From Mesorhizobium sp. AR10 (GTDB lineage Bacteria; Pseudomonadota; Alphaproteobacteria; Rhizobiales; Rhizobiaceae): a stretch of 64,000 bases of DNA. The notes under the pieces were generated by a model. It was not told the DNA's origin, did not search any database, and was given only the letters and a program-made list of their open reading frames with translations. The position numbers and the translations under genes were made by a program. Each line of letters begins with the position of its first letter. Positions within the stretch are counted from its first letter, which is position 1. The stretch lies in the NCBI RefSeq assembly GCF_024746795.1, contig NZ_CP080524.1:4380001-4444000 (forward strand), given 5' to 3'. Shown here piece after piece: positions 1 through 7,217 of the stretch.

Positions 1-706
1 GGGCAGGATCGCGACGACCAGCACCGGAACTCTGCCAGGCATTGGCACCGACGTGGTGGTGATAGCCGCCGGAAGACAGGAACACAGCCTGGCCGCCATA
101 TTTCGCCACCGTGTCGAAGCCGAACTCTTGGTTCCACCAGGCTTCGGCGTCTTCCGGCCTGCCAACGCGCAGGTGGACGTGGCCGACGATGCTGTTTTCC
201 GGCGCGCCCTGCCAGCCGGCATCACCGGCCGGCACATCGGCGACGACGGACGGGATGTTCAGCCGCTCGGTCGCCATCGCGATCTTGTCGCCGTTCCACT
301 TCCAGTCCTGCGGACGGCGGTCGGCATAGATCTCGATGCCGTTGCCCTCGGGGTCGGTCAGGTAGAGCGCTTCGCTGACCAGATGGTCGGAGGCGCCCTC
401 GATGGCGATCTTGCTGGCGATGGCATGGTTGATCCAGCGGCCGAGATCGGCCCTGCTCGGCAGCAGGAAAGCGGTGTGGAAAAGGCCGGCGCTGCGCGGA
501 TCGTCGGGCTTCGCGGCCGGATCCGGCTCGATGACGAGCAGCGGGCGACTAGCGGCGCCCAACGTGATCGCGCCGTCGGCGCGGCTCAATTCCTGCAGCC
601 CGACAACCCTGCGATAATAGGCGGCGAGATTTTCGGCGTCGCGCGCCTTCAACCCGACACGGGCAACGCTGACCGGGGTTGTGGCGGCAAAAGGCAGTTC
701 GCTCAT
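1..706 (-). CDS. VOC-family extradiol dioxygenase / glyoxalase-like protein (C-terminus cut by window edge)
   Basis: The reading frame starts at ATG 706, preceded by a GGAGAA ribosome site, and runs off the left edge, so about 235 residues are visible. It begins MSELPFAATTPVSVARVGLK, and two vicinal-oxygen-chelate modules can be followed. Candidate metal ligands are the His of LFHTAF, the His of GHVHLRVG and the Glu of DPEGNGIEIY. The last visible part has a GYHHHVGANAWQS stretch typical of CatE-like catechol 2,3-dioxygenase or glyoxalase-fold proteins. The family suggests metal-dependent ring cleavage or a related reaction. The substrate cannot be told from sequence. It is divergent from the hydrolase at 920, across a region with an inverted repeat. 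Confidence 0.8.
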   Translation of the reverse strand, partial: MSELPFAATTPVSVARVGLKARDAENLAAYYRRVVGLQELSRADGAITLGAASRPLLVIEPDPAAKPDDPRSAGLFHTAFLLPSRADLGRWINHAIASKIAIEGASDHLVSEALYLTDPEGNGIEIYADRRPQDWKWNGDKIAMATERLNIPSVVADVPAGDAGWQGAPENSIVGHVHLRVGRPEDAEAWWNQEFGFDTVAKYGGQAVFLSSGGYHHHVGANAWQSSGAGRRDPA

Positions 707-804
707 CAAATTCTCCGTTCGGCCGCTGTCCGATGAGGCTCCCATTGCCGGGAGCCCGGCGCCAGCGATCACTGTACGACGTGTTTCTTCCTGACGACAG
801 ATCG

Positions 805-866
805 TTGATCACCATCGTTCACACAAGATGGCAAGAAGCGAACATGGTGTTCACTATTGTGATCAA
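805..866. promoter_or_regulatory. Inverted repeat in divergent intergenic region, possible operator
   Basis: TTGATCAC at 805-812 is matched by GTGATCAA at 859-866. A nested, less perfect pair (CCATcGTTC at 812-820 and GAACATGG at 840-847) lies inside, and GTTCAC occurs twice as a direct repeat (817-822, 849-854). The region separates the VOC gene (minus) from the hydrolase gene (plus). It could bind a dimeric regulator, but no regulator gene is adjacent, so this is only a candidate. Confidence 0.3.
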
Positions 867-919
867 TTAGGCTCTTCATCCCGGTTGCACGACGCAGCGA
901 CGCTCGCTATTTCAGCGCC

Positions 920-1483
920 ATGAAAGTCAGGGAAGCAGATATTCTGATCGTGCCGGGCTACACCAATTCCGGCCCCGACCACTGGCAGACCCGCTGGCAG
1001 TCGAAGCTGTCGACGGCGCGCCGCGTCGAGCAGGCGGAATGGTCGAAGCCGGTGCGCGACGACTGGACGGCGAGCGTGGCGAGGGCCGTCAACGAGGCCG
1101 AGCGGCCGGTCGTCCTCGTCGCGCATTCGCTTGGTGTCGCGGCTGCAGTCCAGGCCATGCCGCAGTTCGAGCGGCCGGTCGCCGGCGCCTTCTTCGTGGC
1201 GCCGCCCGACGTCGCCAATCCCAAGATAAAGCCGAAGCATTTGATGACCTTCGGCCCCTACCCGCGCGAGCCGCTGGCCTTTCCCTCGGTGGTGATCGCC
1301 AGCCGCAACGACCCGTTCTGCGCGTTCGATGTAGCTGAAGACATTGCCGGCGCCTGGGGCTCGTTGTTCATCGACGCCGGCGAGGCCGGTCATCTCAACG
1401 CGGATTCCGGCTTCGGCCCGTGGCCCGAGGGATCGATGTCCTTCGCCAAGTTCCTGACGGATCTCAAAGGCGTGAACTCATAG
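920..1483 (+). CDS. RBBP9/YdeN-family serine hydrolase (alpha/beta hydrolase)
   Basis: This is a 187-residue protein, the usual size for the small RBBP9/YdeN serine hydrolases. It has the early VPGYTNSGPDHW loop, a nucleophile elbow AHSLG with Ser70, an acidic residue in SRNDPFCAFD and a C-terminal His in GEAGHLNADSGFGPWPEG. Together these make a Ser-Asp-His triad and the family's GxGxWP-like ending. The role is probably hydrolysis of a small ester or amide in the cytoplasm; the substrate is unknown. No signal peptide is seen. The gene is monocistronic and convergent with the aldolase that ends at 1511. Confidence 0.85.
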   Translation: MKVREADILIVPGYTNSGPDHWQTRWQSKLSTARRVEQAEWSKPVRDDWTASVARAVNEAERPVVLVAHSLGVAAAVQAMPQFERPVAGAFFVAPPDVANPKIKPKHLMTFGPYPREPLAFPSVVIASRNDPFCAFDVAEDIAGAWGSLFIDAGEAGHLNADSGFGPWPEGSMSFAKFLTDLKGVNS

Positions 1484-1510
1484 ATCCGTCAAAATGGTCC
1501 AGGCTGAGGC

Positions 1511-2284
1511 CTAGGAGCCGATCGAATCCCGCATGCTCTTCAGCAGGGTTTTGGCACCAAGCGAAATCAGGGTGTGGTCCGAGCCCATGGCCAGCAGCCG
1601 GTAGCCCATCGAGACGACGCGACCGGCAATGGCGGGCTCGATGACGTAGATCGCGGCATGCTTGCCGGCCTTGCGCGTCCGCTCGGCGATCAAAGCCACG
1701 GTCTCCATCATGCTTTCCAGCGTCGAATTGACGGTGGCGCCGTTCGACCAGGCGATCGAGAAATCCGACGGGCCGAGGAAGATGCCGTCAATGCCAGGCG
1801 TGTCGAGGATGCCATCGAGCGCATCCAGCGCGGCGCGTGTTTCGACCATGGCGAAAGCCATGGTACGCTGGTTGGTGTCGCGCAGCCATTCGGCCTGATC
1901 GCCCTTGCCGTGGCGCGGGAAAGCGTAAGTCGGGCCCCAGGAACGCTCGCCAAGCGGCGGATATTTCATGGCGGCGGCAAACAGCTTGGCATCCGCCACC
2001 GAATTGACCATAGGCGCAATCACCGCCTCGGCGCCGAAATCAAGCGCGCGGCTGGCCATGTCGAAGCGGCCGACCGGAATGCGCACAAGCGCCGGCTTGT
2101 TGGCGGCCAGCACCGGCACGAGGCCGCGCAGCACGCTGTCTTCGTGGTGCCCGCCATGCTGCATGTCGAGCGTGACGGCGTCGAAACCCTGTTTGGCGAT
2201 GATTTCCACCGTGAGTGCGTCCGGCACGCCGGACCATGCGGTGAACAGCGTTTCATCGGCCGCCAGGCGTGACTTCAGGGACAT
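1511..2284 (-). CDS. HpcH/HpaI-family aldolase (2-keto-3-deoxy acid aldolase type)
   Basis: The protein has 257 residues from ATG 2284. That start was chosen because AGGAAAG lies just upstream; an in-frame ATG at 2305 lacks a site. The class II pyruvate aldolase features are all present: QHG with the catalytic His, RIPVGR, the metal-binding Glu of MVETRAAL and the Asp of FLGPSDFS. The family reversibly cleaves 4-hydroxy-2-oxo acids (2,4-dihydroxyhept-2-enedioate, 2-keto-3-deoxyglucarate or 2-keto-3-deoxyrhamnonate) to pyruvate and an aldehyde. No pathway neighbours indicate which substrate applies. Confidence 0.85.
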   Translation of the reverse strand: MSLKSRLAADETLFTAWSGVPDALTVEIIAKQGFDAVTLDMQHGGHHEDSVLRGLVPVLAANKPALVRIPVGRFDMASRALDFGAEAVIAPMVNSVADAKLFAAAMKYPPLGERSWGPTYAFPRHGKGDQAEWLRDTNQRTMAFAMVETRAALDALDGILDTPGIDGIFLGPSDFSIAWSNGATVNSTLESMMETVALIAERTRKAGKHAAIYVIEPAIAGRVVSMGYRLLAMGSDHTLISLGAKTLLKSMRDSIGS

Positions 2285-2387
2285 CGACTCTTTCCTTGCT
2301 GACAAGGCGCAGTTTCAGCCGGAAACGGCGGCAAAGGCAAAGAAAAACCGCGCGGCTTAACCGGGCGGTCGATTGGTCCAGGCTGGA

Positions 2388-2708
2388 TCAGGTGTTCTTG
2401 ATCTGCTCGATCGCTTGCGCCATCATTTCATCCATGGTGCGACGGATCTGATGGTCCGATTGGTCGACGCCGGCCTCATCGAAATCCTTGCGGATCTTGC
2501 GGAAAACGTCGTGATCGCCGGCTTCCTCGATGTCGGAGACAACCACCTGCTTGGCATAGGCCTCGGCATCGGCGCCGGACTTGCCGAGCTTTTCGGCGGC
2601 CCACAGGCCTAGCGTCTTGTTGCGGCGCGCCGCGGCCTTGAACCGAAGTTCCTCGTCGAAGGCGAATTTGCGCTCGAAGCCCTCTTCGCGGTCTTTCATG
2701 CTGCTCAT
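2388..2708 (-). CDS. DUF1476 protein, F1F0-ATPase inhibitor subunit zeta
   Basis: A 106-residue, highly charged, mostly helical protein. The start is at ATG 2708, behind GGAGG; an upstream in-frame start at 2765 lacks one. The N-terminus MSSMKDREEGFERKFAFDEE and the segment LGLWAAEKLGKSG are hallmarks of the DUF1476 family. In Paracoccus this family is the zeta subunit, whose N-terminal helix enters F1 and blocks ATP hydrolysis. The function is inferred from the family. The gene stands alone, upstream of and divergent from purC. Confidence 0.88.
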   Translation of the reverse strand: MSSMKDREEGFERKFAFDEELRFKAAARRNKTLGLWAAEKLGKSGADAEAYAKQVVVSDIEEAGDHDVFRKIRKDFDEAGVDQSDHQIRRTMDEMMAQAIEQIKNT

Positions 2709-2982
2709 GGCATCCCTCCGGTGGAATACGATTCGTTTGACAGTGAATATGTGTTGCCGAAGCACAAACCAAAAGGTCGCGGGTCGGTCAATATGCTACA
2801 TCACTTGCTGCGCTGCGGCATTTCATTCCCGAAAGCGGTTGATTGAAAGGATTTGCCGATTGAGCAAACAGTGCGATTGGGATAGACACCGGCATTGAAC
2901 CCCACCGTCGCCGCACTAATTTAGGCAGACGGACAGGAATTGGTCGCTTGCCGCCTGCCCGGAAATCCAGAGAAAAAATCAG

Positions 2983-3777
2983 ATGAAAAATCGCCGCCGC
3001 ATTTATGAAGGCAAGGCCAAGATCCTCTATGAGGGACCTGAGCCGGGAACGCTGATCCAGTTTTTCAAGGATGACGCCACCGCGTTCAACAAGAAAAAAC
3101 ACGAAGTCATCGACGGCAAGGGCGTGCTCAACAACCGCATTTCCGAGCACATCTTCAACCATCTCAACCGGATGGGCATTCCGACCCACTTCATCCGCCG
3201 GCTCAATATGCGCGAGCAGCTGATCAAGGAAGTCGAGATCATCCCGCTCGAAGTGGTGGTGCGCAATGTCGCCGCCGGCTCGCTGGCCAAGCGCCTCGGT
3301 ATCGAGGAAGGCACCGTGCTGCCGCGCTCGATCATCGAATTCTATTACAAGGCCGACGCGCTCGACGACCCGATGGTGTCGGAAGAGCACATCACCGCGT
3401 TCGGCTGGGCGAGCCCGCAGGAGATCGACGACGTCATGGCGCTGGCCATCCGCGTCAACGACTTCCTCTCCGGCCTGTTCATGGGCGTCGGCATCCAGCT
3501 CGTCGACTTCAAGATCGAATGCGGCCGCCTGTTCGAGGGCGACATGATGCGCATCGTCGTTGCCGACGAGATCTCGCCGGATTCCTGCCGCCTGTGGGAC
3601 GTGGCGACGCAGGACAAGCTCGACAAGGACCGTTTCCGCCGCGACATGGGCGGGTTGGTCGAAGCCTATCAGGAAGTTGCCCGCCGCCTCGGCATCATGA
3701 ACGAGAACGAGCCGCCGCGTCCCGCCGGACCGGTGCTCGTCGCCTCGACCGATGGCGTCAAAGGTAAGCCGCACTGA
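2983..3777 (+). CDS. purC: Phosphoribosylaminoimidazole-succinocarboxamide synthase
   Basis: A 264-residue SAICAR synthase, which joins CAIR and aspartate using ATP in de novo purine synthesis. The N-terminal [14 protein letters not shown]-binding motif (about residues 8-18), [16 protein letters not shown] and DFKIECGR are strongly conserved family features. It is longer than the E. coli enzyme because of a C-terminal extension, as is common in alphaproteobacteria. purS follows after about 40 bp, then a small gene and purQ, suggesting one purine operon. Confidence 0.97.
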   Translation: MKNRRRIYEGKAKILYEGPEPGTLIQFFKDDATAFNKKKHEVIDGKGVLNNRISEHIFNHLNRMGIPTHFIRRLNMREQLIKEVEIIPLEVVVRNVAAGSLAKRLGIEEGTVLPRSIIEFYYKADALDDPMVSEEHITAFGWASPQEIDDVMALAIRVNDFLSGLFMGVGIQLVDFKIECGRLFEGDMMRIVVADEISPDSCRLWDVATQDKLDKDRFRRDMGGLVEAYQEVARRLGIMNENEPPRPAGPVLVASTDGVKGKPH

Positions 3778-3817
3778 TTTTTTTCCGCTCAACACATAGA
3801 ACAGGAGCATGTCCAGC

Positions 3818-4060
3818 GTGATCAAGGCCCGCGTTACCGTCACCCTCAAGAACGGCGTGCTCGACCCGCAAGGCAAGGCGATCGAACATGCTCTGTCCGG
3901 CCTGGGTTTTGGCGGCGTCGGCGCGGTGCGCCAGGGCAAGGTGTTCGATGTCGAGCTTTCGGAGACCGACAAGGCCAAGGCCGAGGCCGACCTGAAAGCC
4001 ATGTGCGACAAGCTGCTGGCGAATACGGTCATCGAGAATTATAGTGTGGCGATTACCTGA
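3818..4060 (+). CDS. purS: Phosphoribosylformylglycinamidine synthase subunit PurS
   Basis: This small subunit bridges PurL and PurQ in the three-part FGAM synthase. I place the start at GTG 3818, giving 80 residues beginning MIKARVTVTLKNGVLDPQGK. That matches the usual family N-terminus and puts the AGGAG about 10 bases upstream. The ATG at 3809 sits only one base after AGGAG and would add three residues. The GFGGVGAVRQGKVFD segment and the C-terminal LANTVIENYSV are typical. It lies directly between purC and the small gene preceding purQ. Confidence 0.93.
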   Translation: MIKARVTVTLKNGVLDPQGKAIEHALSGLGFGGVGAVRQGKVFDVELSETDKAKAEADLKAMCDKLLANTVIENYSVAIT

Positions 4061-4078
4061 GGTTGTGCCGGAGGGCAG

Positions 4079-4333
4079 ATGGCCGAGACTGATGGAAGCT
4101 TGATATTTGAAGTGCTCAAGTCCATTCAGCCGCGACTGGATAGAATGGATTCGACGCTCGGAGAGGTAAAGTCCGAGCTAGGCTCCATCCGCGGCCACCT
4201 CATAGCCACAGAGAGCGACGTAAAGAATATCTACGGTGTGCTGGCTCGCCAGGATGATCGCCTTGAACGCATAGAACGCCGCCTCGACCTGCGCGAACTC
4301 GCCGAAGCCCAAGGGCCTTACGAACCAAAATGA
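4079..4333 (+). CDS. Small coiled-coil protein embedded in purine operon
   Basis: An 84-residue protein of unrecognised family, between purS (18 bp upstream) and purQ (its stop overlaps the purQ ATG, ATGA type). The central part, [20 protein letters not shown] through [17 protein letters not shown], has regular heptad spacing of Leu, Ile and Met and is probably one long coiled coil. No membrane segment or signal peptide is seen. Translational coupling to purQ argues that it is a real gene. A scaffold or accessory role in FGAM synthesis is only a guess from position. Similar short coiled-coil proteins occur in many contexts. Confidence 0.75.
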   Translation: MAETDGSLIFEVLKSIQPRLDRMDSTLGEVKSELGSIRGHLIATESDVKNIYGVLARQDDRLERIERRLDLRELAEAQGPYEPK

Positions 4334-4998
4334 AATCAGCAGTCGTCCTTCTCCCTGGCCTCAACCGCGACCGCGACATGATCGCGGCGCTGACCAAGAT
4401 TTCCGGAAAACCACCGGTCACGGTGTGGCAGACCGACACCGAAATCCCTGACGTCGACCTGATCGCCATTCCCGGCGGTTTTTCGTTCGGCGACTATCTG
4501 CGCTGCGGCGCGATTGCCGCGCGGATGCCGGTGATGCGGGCGGTTGCCGAACAGGCGGCCAAGGGCGTCATGGTCATCGGCGTCTGCAACGGTTTTCAGA
4601 TCCTGGTCGAGGCTGGGCTGCTGCTGGGTGCGCTGATGCGCAACAGTTCGCTGAAATTCGTCTGCCGTGAGGTGAAACTGCAGATCGCCAATGCCAACAC
4701 GATGTTCACCCGCCGCTACCAGCCGGGCCAGATCATCCGCTCGCCGGTGGCGCATCACGACGGCAATTACTTTGCCGATGCTGAAACGCTCGCCCGTCTC
4801 GAAGGCGAGGGACAGGTGGTGTTTCGCTATGCCGAAAACACCAATCCCAACGGCTCGATCAACGACATTGCCGGTATCATCAACAGCCAGGGCAATGTGC
4901 TCGGCCTGATGCCGCATCCAGAAAACCTGATCGAAGCGGCCCATGGCGGCAGCGATGGCCGGGCTTTGTTCGAAGGTGCCCTCGGCATCGCCGCTTGA
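4330..4998 (+). CDS. purQ: Phosphoribosylformylglycinamidine synthase subunit PurQ (glutaminase)
   Basis: A 222-residue class I glutamine amidotransferase that supplies ammonia to PurL. The nucleophile Cys86 is in [15 protein letters not shown], and the His/Glu of the triad lie in LMPHPEN near the C-terminus. The N-terminus [17 protein letters not shown] and the [14 protein letters not shown] segment are diagnostic of the stand-alone PurQ type, which needs PurS and PurL. The start codon overlaps the stop of the preceding small gene. Confidence 0.97.
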   Translation: MKSAVVLLPGLNRDRDMIAALTKISGKPPVTVWQTDTEIPDVDLIAIPGGFSFGDYLRCGAIAARMPVMRAVAEQAAKGVMVIGVCNGFQILVEAGLLLGALMRNSSLKFVCREVKLQIANANTMFTRRYQPGQIIRSPVAHHDGNYFADAETLARLEGEGQVVFRYAENTNPNGSINDIAGIINSQGNVLGLMPHPENLIEAAHGGSDGRALFEGALGIAA

Positions 4999-5059
4999 AT
5001 TTCCTCGACGCGAGCACCGCAAAAAGCGGGCAAATCCACCACATCAGGGAGAGACGGTC

Positions 5060-5725
5060 ATGAAACTCTATTCGCGGCCGTTGTCGCCCTACTCGTCGAT
5101 CGTGCGGGCGCTTGCCTACATCAAGAACGTGCCGCTCAAGGTCATTGCGCCGCCGCCGGGCTTCCCCATTCCCGAAGAATTCCGCGCCGTTTCGCCACTC
5201 AACCGGATTCCGGTGCTCATCACCGGCTCCGGTGAAACGATCGTCGAATCGGTGGTCATCGCGGAATATCTGGAAGAGCGGTTTCCCGAGCCGGCGCTGC
5301 TGCCGCAAGATTCGAAAGACCGCGCGCTGGTGCGCATGTTCGCCCGCATCACCGACCTCGACGTGCTCGCCCCGATGATGAAGCTGTTCGAACTGCATTT
5401 CGTGCCGAAGCGCAACGAGGCGGAAATCAAGGCACAATTCGCCCGGCTGCATCACGGACTGGCGGCGATCGAGGTCCGGATGGCGCAAGGGCCCTTCGCG
5501 CTCGGCGACGACATCACCTTCGCCGACGCCTGGCTGACGCCGACTCGTTTCATCTTCAACAATTTCCGGGCTACGACCGGGCATCATGACCTGCTCGACG
5601 CCTATCCGAAGTTCGACGCATATGAGCAGATCGCCCTGCAGCACCCGGCGCTTTCGCGGGTCTGGGGCGAGATGACGGACGGACTGAAAATCTTCCTTTC
5701 CGAACTCGAAATGGGTGCAGCGTGA
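5060..5725 (+). CDS. Glutathione S-transferase family protein
   Basis: A 221-residue cytosolic GST. The start is ATG 5060 behind GGGAGAG. The N-terminal thioredoxin-fold domain carries LYSRPLSPYSSIVRAL, with a Ser cluster as the likely catalytic position, and the cis-Pro/GSH-binding PLNRIPVLI followed by ETIVESVVIAEYLEE. The C-terminal helical domain has the LGDDITFADAWLTPTRF N-capping motif. It probably conjugates or reduces an electrophile with glutathione. It sits in the same direction as purQ and overlaps the downstream lipoprotein gene. Confidence 0.88.
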   Translation: MKLYSRPLSPYSSIVRALAYIKNVPLKVIAPPPGFPIPEEFRAVSPLNRIPVLITGSGETIVESVVIAEYLEERFPEPALLPQDSKDRALVRMFARITDLDVLAPMMKLFELHFVPKRNEAEIKAQFARLHHGLAAIEVRMAQGPFALGDDITFADAWLTPTRFIFNNFRATTGHHDLLDAYPKFDAYEQIALQHPALSRVWGEMTDGLKIFLSELEMGAA

Positions 5726-6138
5726 TCATGGGCTTGACGATCGCCCGCCTCTGTCTCGTCGTCACCGCCGGTTTTGTGCTTGCCTCCTGTCAGTCGACCC
5801 CGAAGAGCGCGCCGGTGCCTGCGGGCAAGAGTGCTTCGCTGCTCGCCATGGAACAGGTGGCGATCGCCGCCCACAAATGCTGGATCGCCAGCAAGGACCC
5901 GGCCTTCAAACCGTATCAGATGGCCAACGAGTTGAATTCGTTCAGCGGCACGCCGCGCTTCCTGCTGGTCCCGGCCAAGCATTATGGCGGCAAACCGTTG
6001 CTGGTCGTGCAGGCGCAAGGCAATTCAAGCCGCGTCGACGTGTTCGGCCCGCTGATGGCCGACCCGCTCGGCGCGCGCATCGGCTCCGACATTGCCCGCT
6101 GGCAGGCAGGCAATCCGGCCTGCGGCGCGGCGGCATAG
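5722..6138 (+). CDS. Small predicted lipoprotein, unknown function
   Basis: About 138 residues. The GTG at 5722 overlaps the GST stop codon (GTGA); an ATG at 5728 is an alternative start. The N-terminus is a signal peptide ending in a lipobox, VLASC-Q, at about residues 20-24. This suggests export and lipidation, followed by a Ser/Pro-rich linker. The mature part contains two further Cys residues (HKCWIAS and NPACGAA) that could form a disulfide. I do not recognise the family. Translational coupling to the GST suggests co-expression. Confidence 0.75.
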   Translation: MIMGLTIARLCLVVTAGFVLASCQSTPKSAPVPAGKSASLLAMEQVAIAAHKCWIASKDPAFKPYQMANELNSFSGTPRFLLVPAKHYGGKPLLVVQAQGNSSRVDVFGPLMADPLGARIGSDIARWQAGNPACGAAA

Positions 6139-6142
6139 CGCG

Positions 6143-6784
6143 ATGGGCCGGTTCCTGCAGATTGCGGGTCTGGTCATCGGTCTGGCCGGGCTTGTCCTGC
6201 AATTCTGCATTACTGTTCCAGCGTCGATGGAAGCCGGCCGCAGTCTGCTCGGCTCCATCGTCTACCTGTTCAGCTTCTTCACCATCCTGACCAATATCGG
6301 CGCAGTGCTGGTCCACACCTCTCTTCTGTCCTCCAGCGGCTATGCCTGGCTGCCGGCCTTTGCCGGGCGACGAATGCGGGCGGGCGTCGCGGTTTCAATC
6401 GCGCTGGTATTCATTGTTTATGCCACGGTTCTGGCGCAGCTCTGGCAGCCACAAGGGCTGTTCCTGTTTTGCGACGTCCTCCTGCACTATGTGACGCCGG
6501 TGCTGTTTGTGCTGTGGTGGCTGGTGGCCGGCGCCGACGGCAGAACGCGGTGGCGCGACATTTCCTGGTGGATGATCTATCCGATCGCCTACCTGATCTA
6601 CGTGCTGGTGCGGGCGCCACTATCAGGCGAAGTGCCCTACCCGTTCCTCGATGTCGCCAAGAACGGCGCGGTCAGCGTCGCTGTCTCAGCGCTGGCCGTC
6701 ACCGGGCTTTTTCTCCTGCTGTGCATCATCGCAGTCCTTGTGGACCGCGGCGTTTCACGCATCAGGGCGTCGAGCGTGCGCTAG
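6143..6784 (+). CDS. Pr6Pr-type six-helix integral membrane protein
   Basis: A 213-residue protein starting MGRFLQIAGLVIGLAGLVLQ, only a few bases after the lipoprotein gene. About six hydrophobic segments are visible. Landmarks are YLFSFFTILTNIGAVL, the DVLLHYVTPVLFVLWWLV segment with an HYVTP motif, and PIAYLIYVLVR. The layout matches the Pr6Pr (FAR-17a/AIG1-like) membrane family, whose biochemical role in bacteria is not established. It is probably the last gene of the run before a RIME-like repeat. Confidence 0.78.
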   Translation: MGRFLQIAGLVIGLAGLVLQFCITVPASMEAGRSLLGSIVYLFSFFTILTNIGAVLVHTSLLSSSGYAWLPAFAGRRMRAGVAVSIALVFIVYATVLAQLWQPQGLFLFCDVLLHYVTPVLFVLWWLVAGADGRTRWRDISWWMIYPIAYLIYVLVRAPLSGEVPYPFLDVAKNGAVSVAVSALAVTGLFLLLCIIAVLVDRGVSRIRASSVR

Positions 6785-6833
6785 AGGCAGTTTCATCCCG
6801 ATGGAATCAGGATGAGGCTCTATCTCTTTGTTT

Positions 6834-6882
6834 GAGCATGATCTTTTTCGAAAACCGGACTCCACTTTTCGGGATCATGCCC
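6834..6882. repeat. RIME-like short palindromic intergenic repeat
   Basis: GCATGATC at 6836-6843 and GATCATGC at 6873-6880 form an 8-bp inverted repeat around a TCGAAAACCGGACTCCACTTTTCG core. The same AAAACCGGA-TCCACTTTT core recurs twice at 42985-43078. This matches in character the abundant intergenic mosaic elements of Mesorhizobium and other rhizobia. It lies between two convergent genes and may also fold as a transcript-end hairpin. Confidence 0.6.
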
Positions 6883-6888
6883 TGGCTC

Positions 6889-7125
6889 TCAGTCCCAGAA
6901 AGGCCTGAGACCTTCACGGTGGGCGTCGCAACGCGAGACGCCGATATCCTTCAGCTGATCGTCGGTCATCTCCAGCAAGGCCAGACGGCTGCGCCGGCGC
7001 TCCAGCAGGTTGCCAATCCGGCTCGCGAGTGAGCTGACCACAAGCACAAGGCGGCTGACATAGGTTCGCTGGCCGGACGTGCGGGCTCCAAGCCGGGCAT
7101 AGCTGATTGTCTCGATTGTATCCAT
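6889..7125 (-). CDS. DUF1127 family protein
   Basis: A 78-residue protein starting MDTIETISYARLGARTSG. The C-terminal part, RSRLALLEMTDDQLKDIGVS, is the DUF1127 (YjiS-like) motif of short, basic, Arg-rich proteins common in alphaproteobacteria. Small DUF1127 proteins have been tied to RNA turnover and to phosphate or carbon regulation in Agrobacterium and Rhodobacter. That is family knowledge and not shown here. It is divergent from the MocR-type regulator at 7218 and may be its target. Confidence 0.82.
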   Translation of the reverse strand: MDTIETISYARLGARTSGQRTYVSRLVLVVSSLASRIGNLLERRRSRLALLEMTDDQLKDIGVSRCDAHREGLRPFWD

Positions 7126-7149
7126 TGTCTTTCTGCCAAAATCGGAATT

Positions 7150-7165
7150 GTACCCCATTTGGTAC
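7150..7165. promoter_or_regulatory. Palindrome in MocR/DUF1127 divergent promoter region
   Basis: GTACC at 7150-7154 and GGTAC at 7161-7165 form an inverted repeat with a 6-base centre, in the 92-bp region between the two divergent starts. A TTGACT at 7180-7185 and a TATAGA at 7201-7206 could serve the plus-strand gene, although the 15-bp spacer is short. MocR regulators usually act on a divergent neighbour, so this is a reasonable operator candidate. Confidence 0.33.
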
Positions 7166-7217
7166 ACCGCTGATATGTATTGACTCTCAATTCGGTGCAA
7201 TATAGAGAATTGTCACC

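Noticed and set aside
2788..4032. 414-residue minus-strand open frame across purC and purS
   Set aside because: It runs antisense to two confidently identified genes and shows no family motif.
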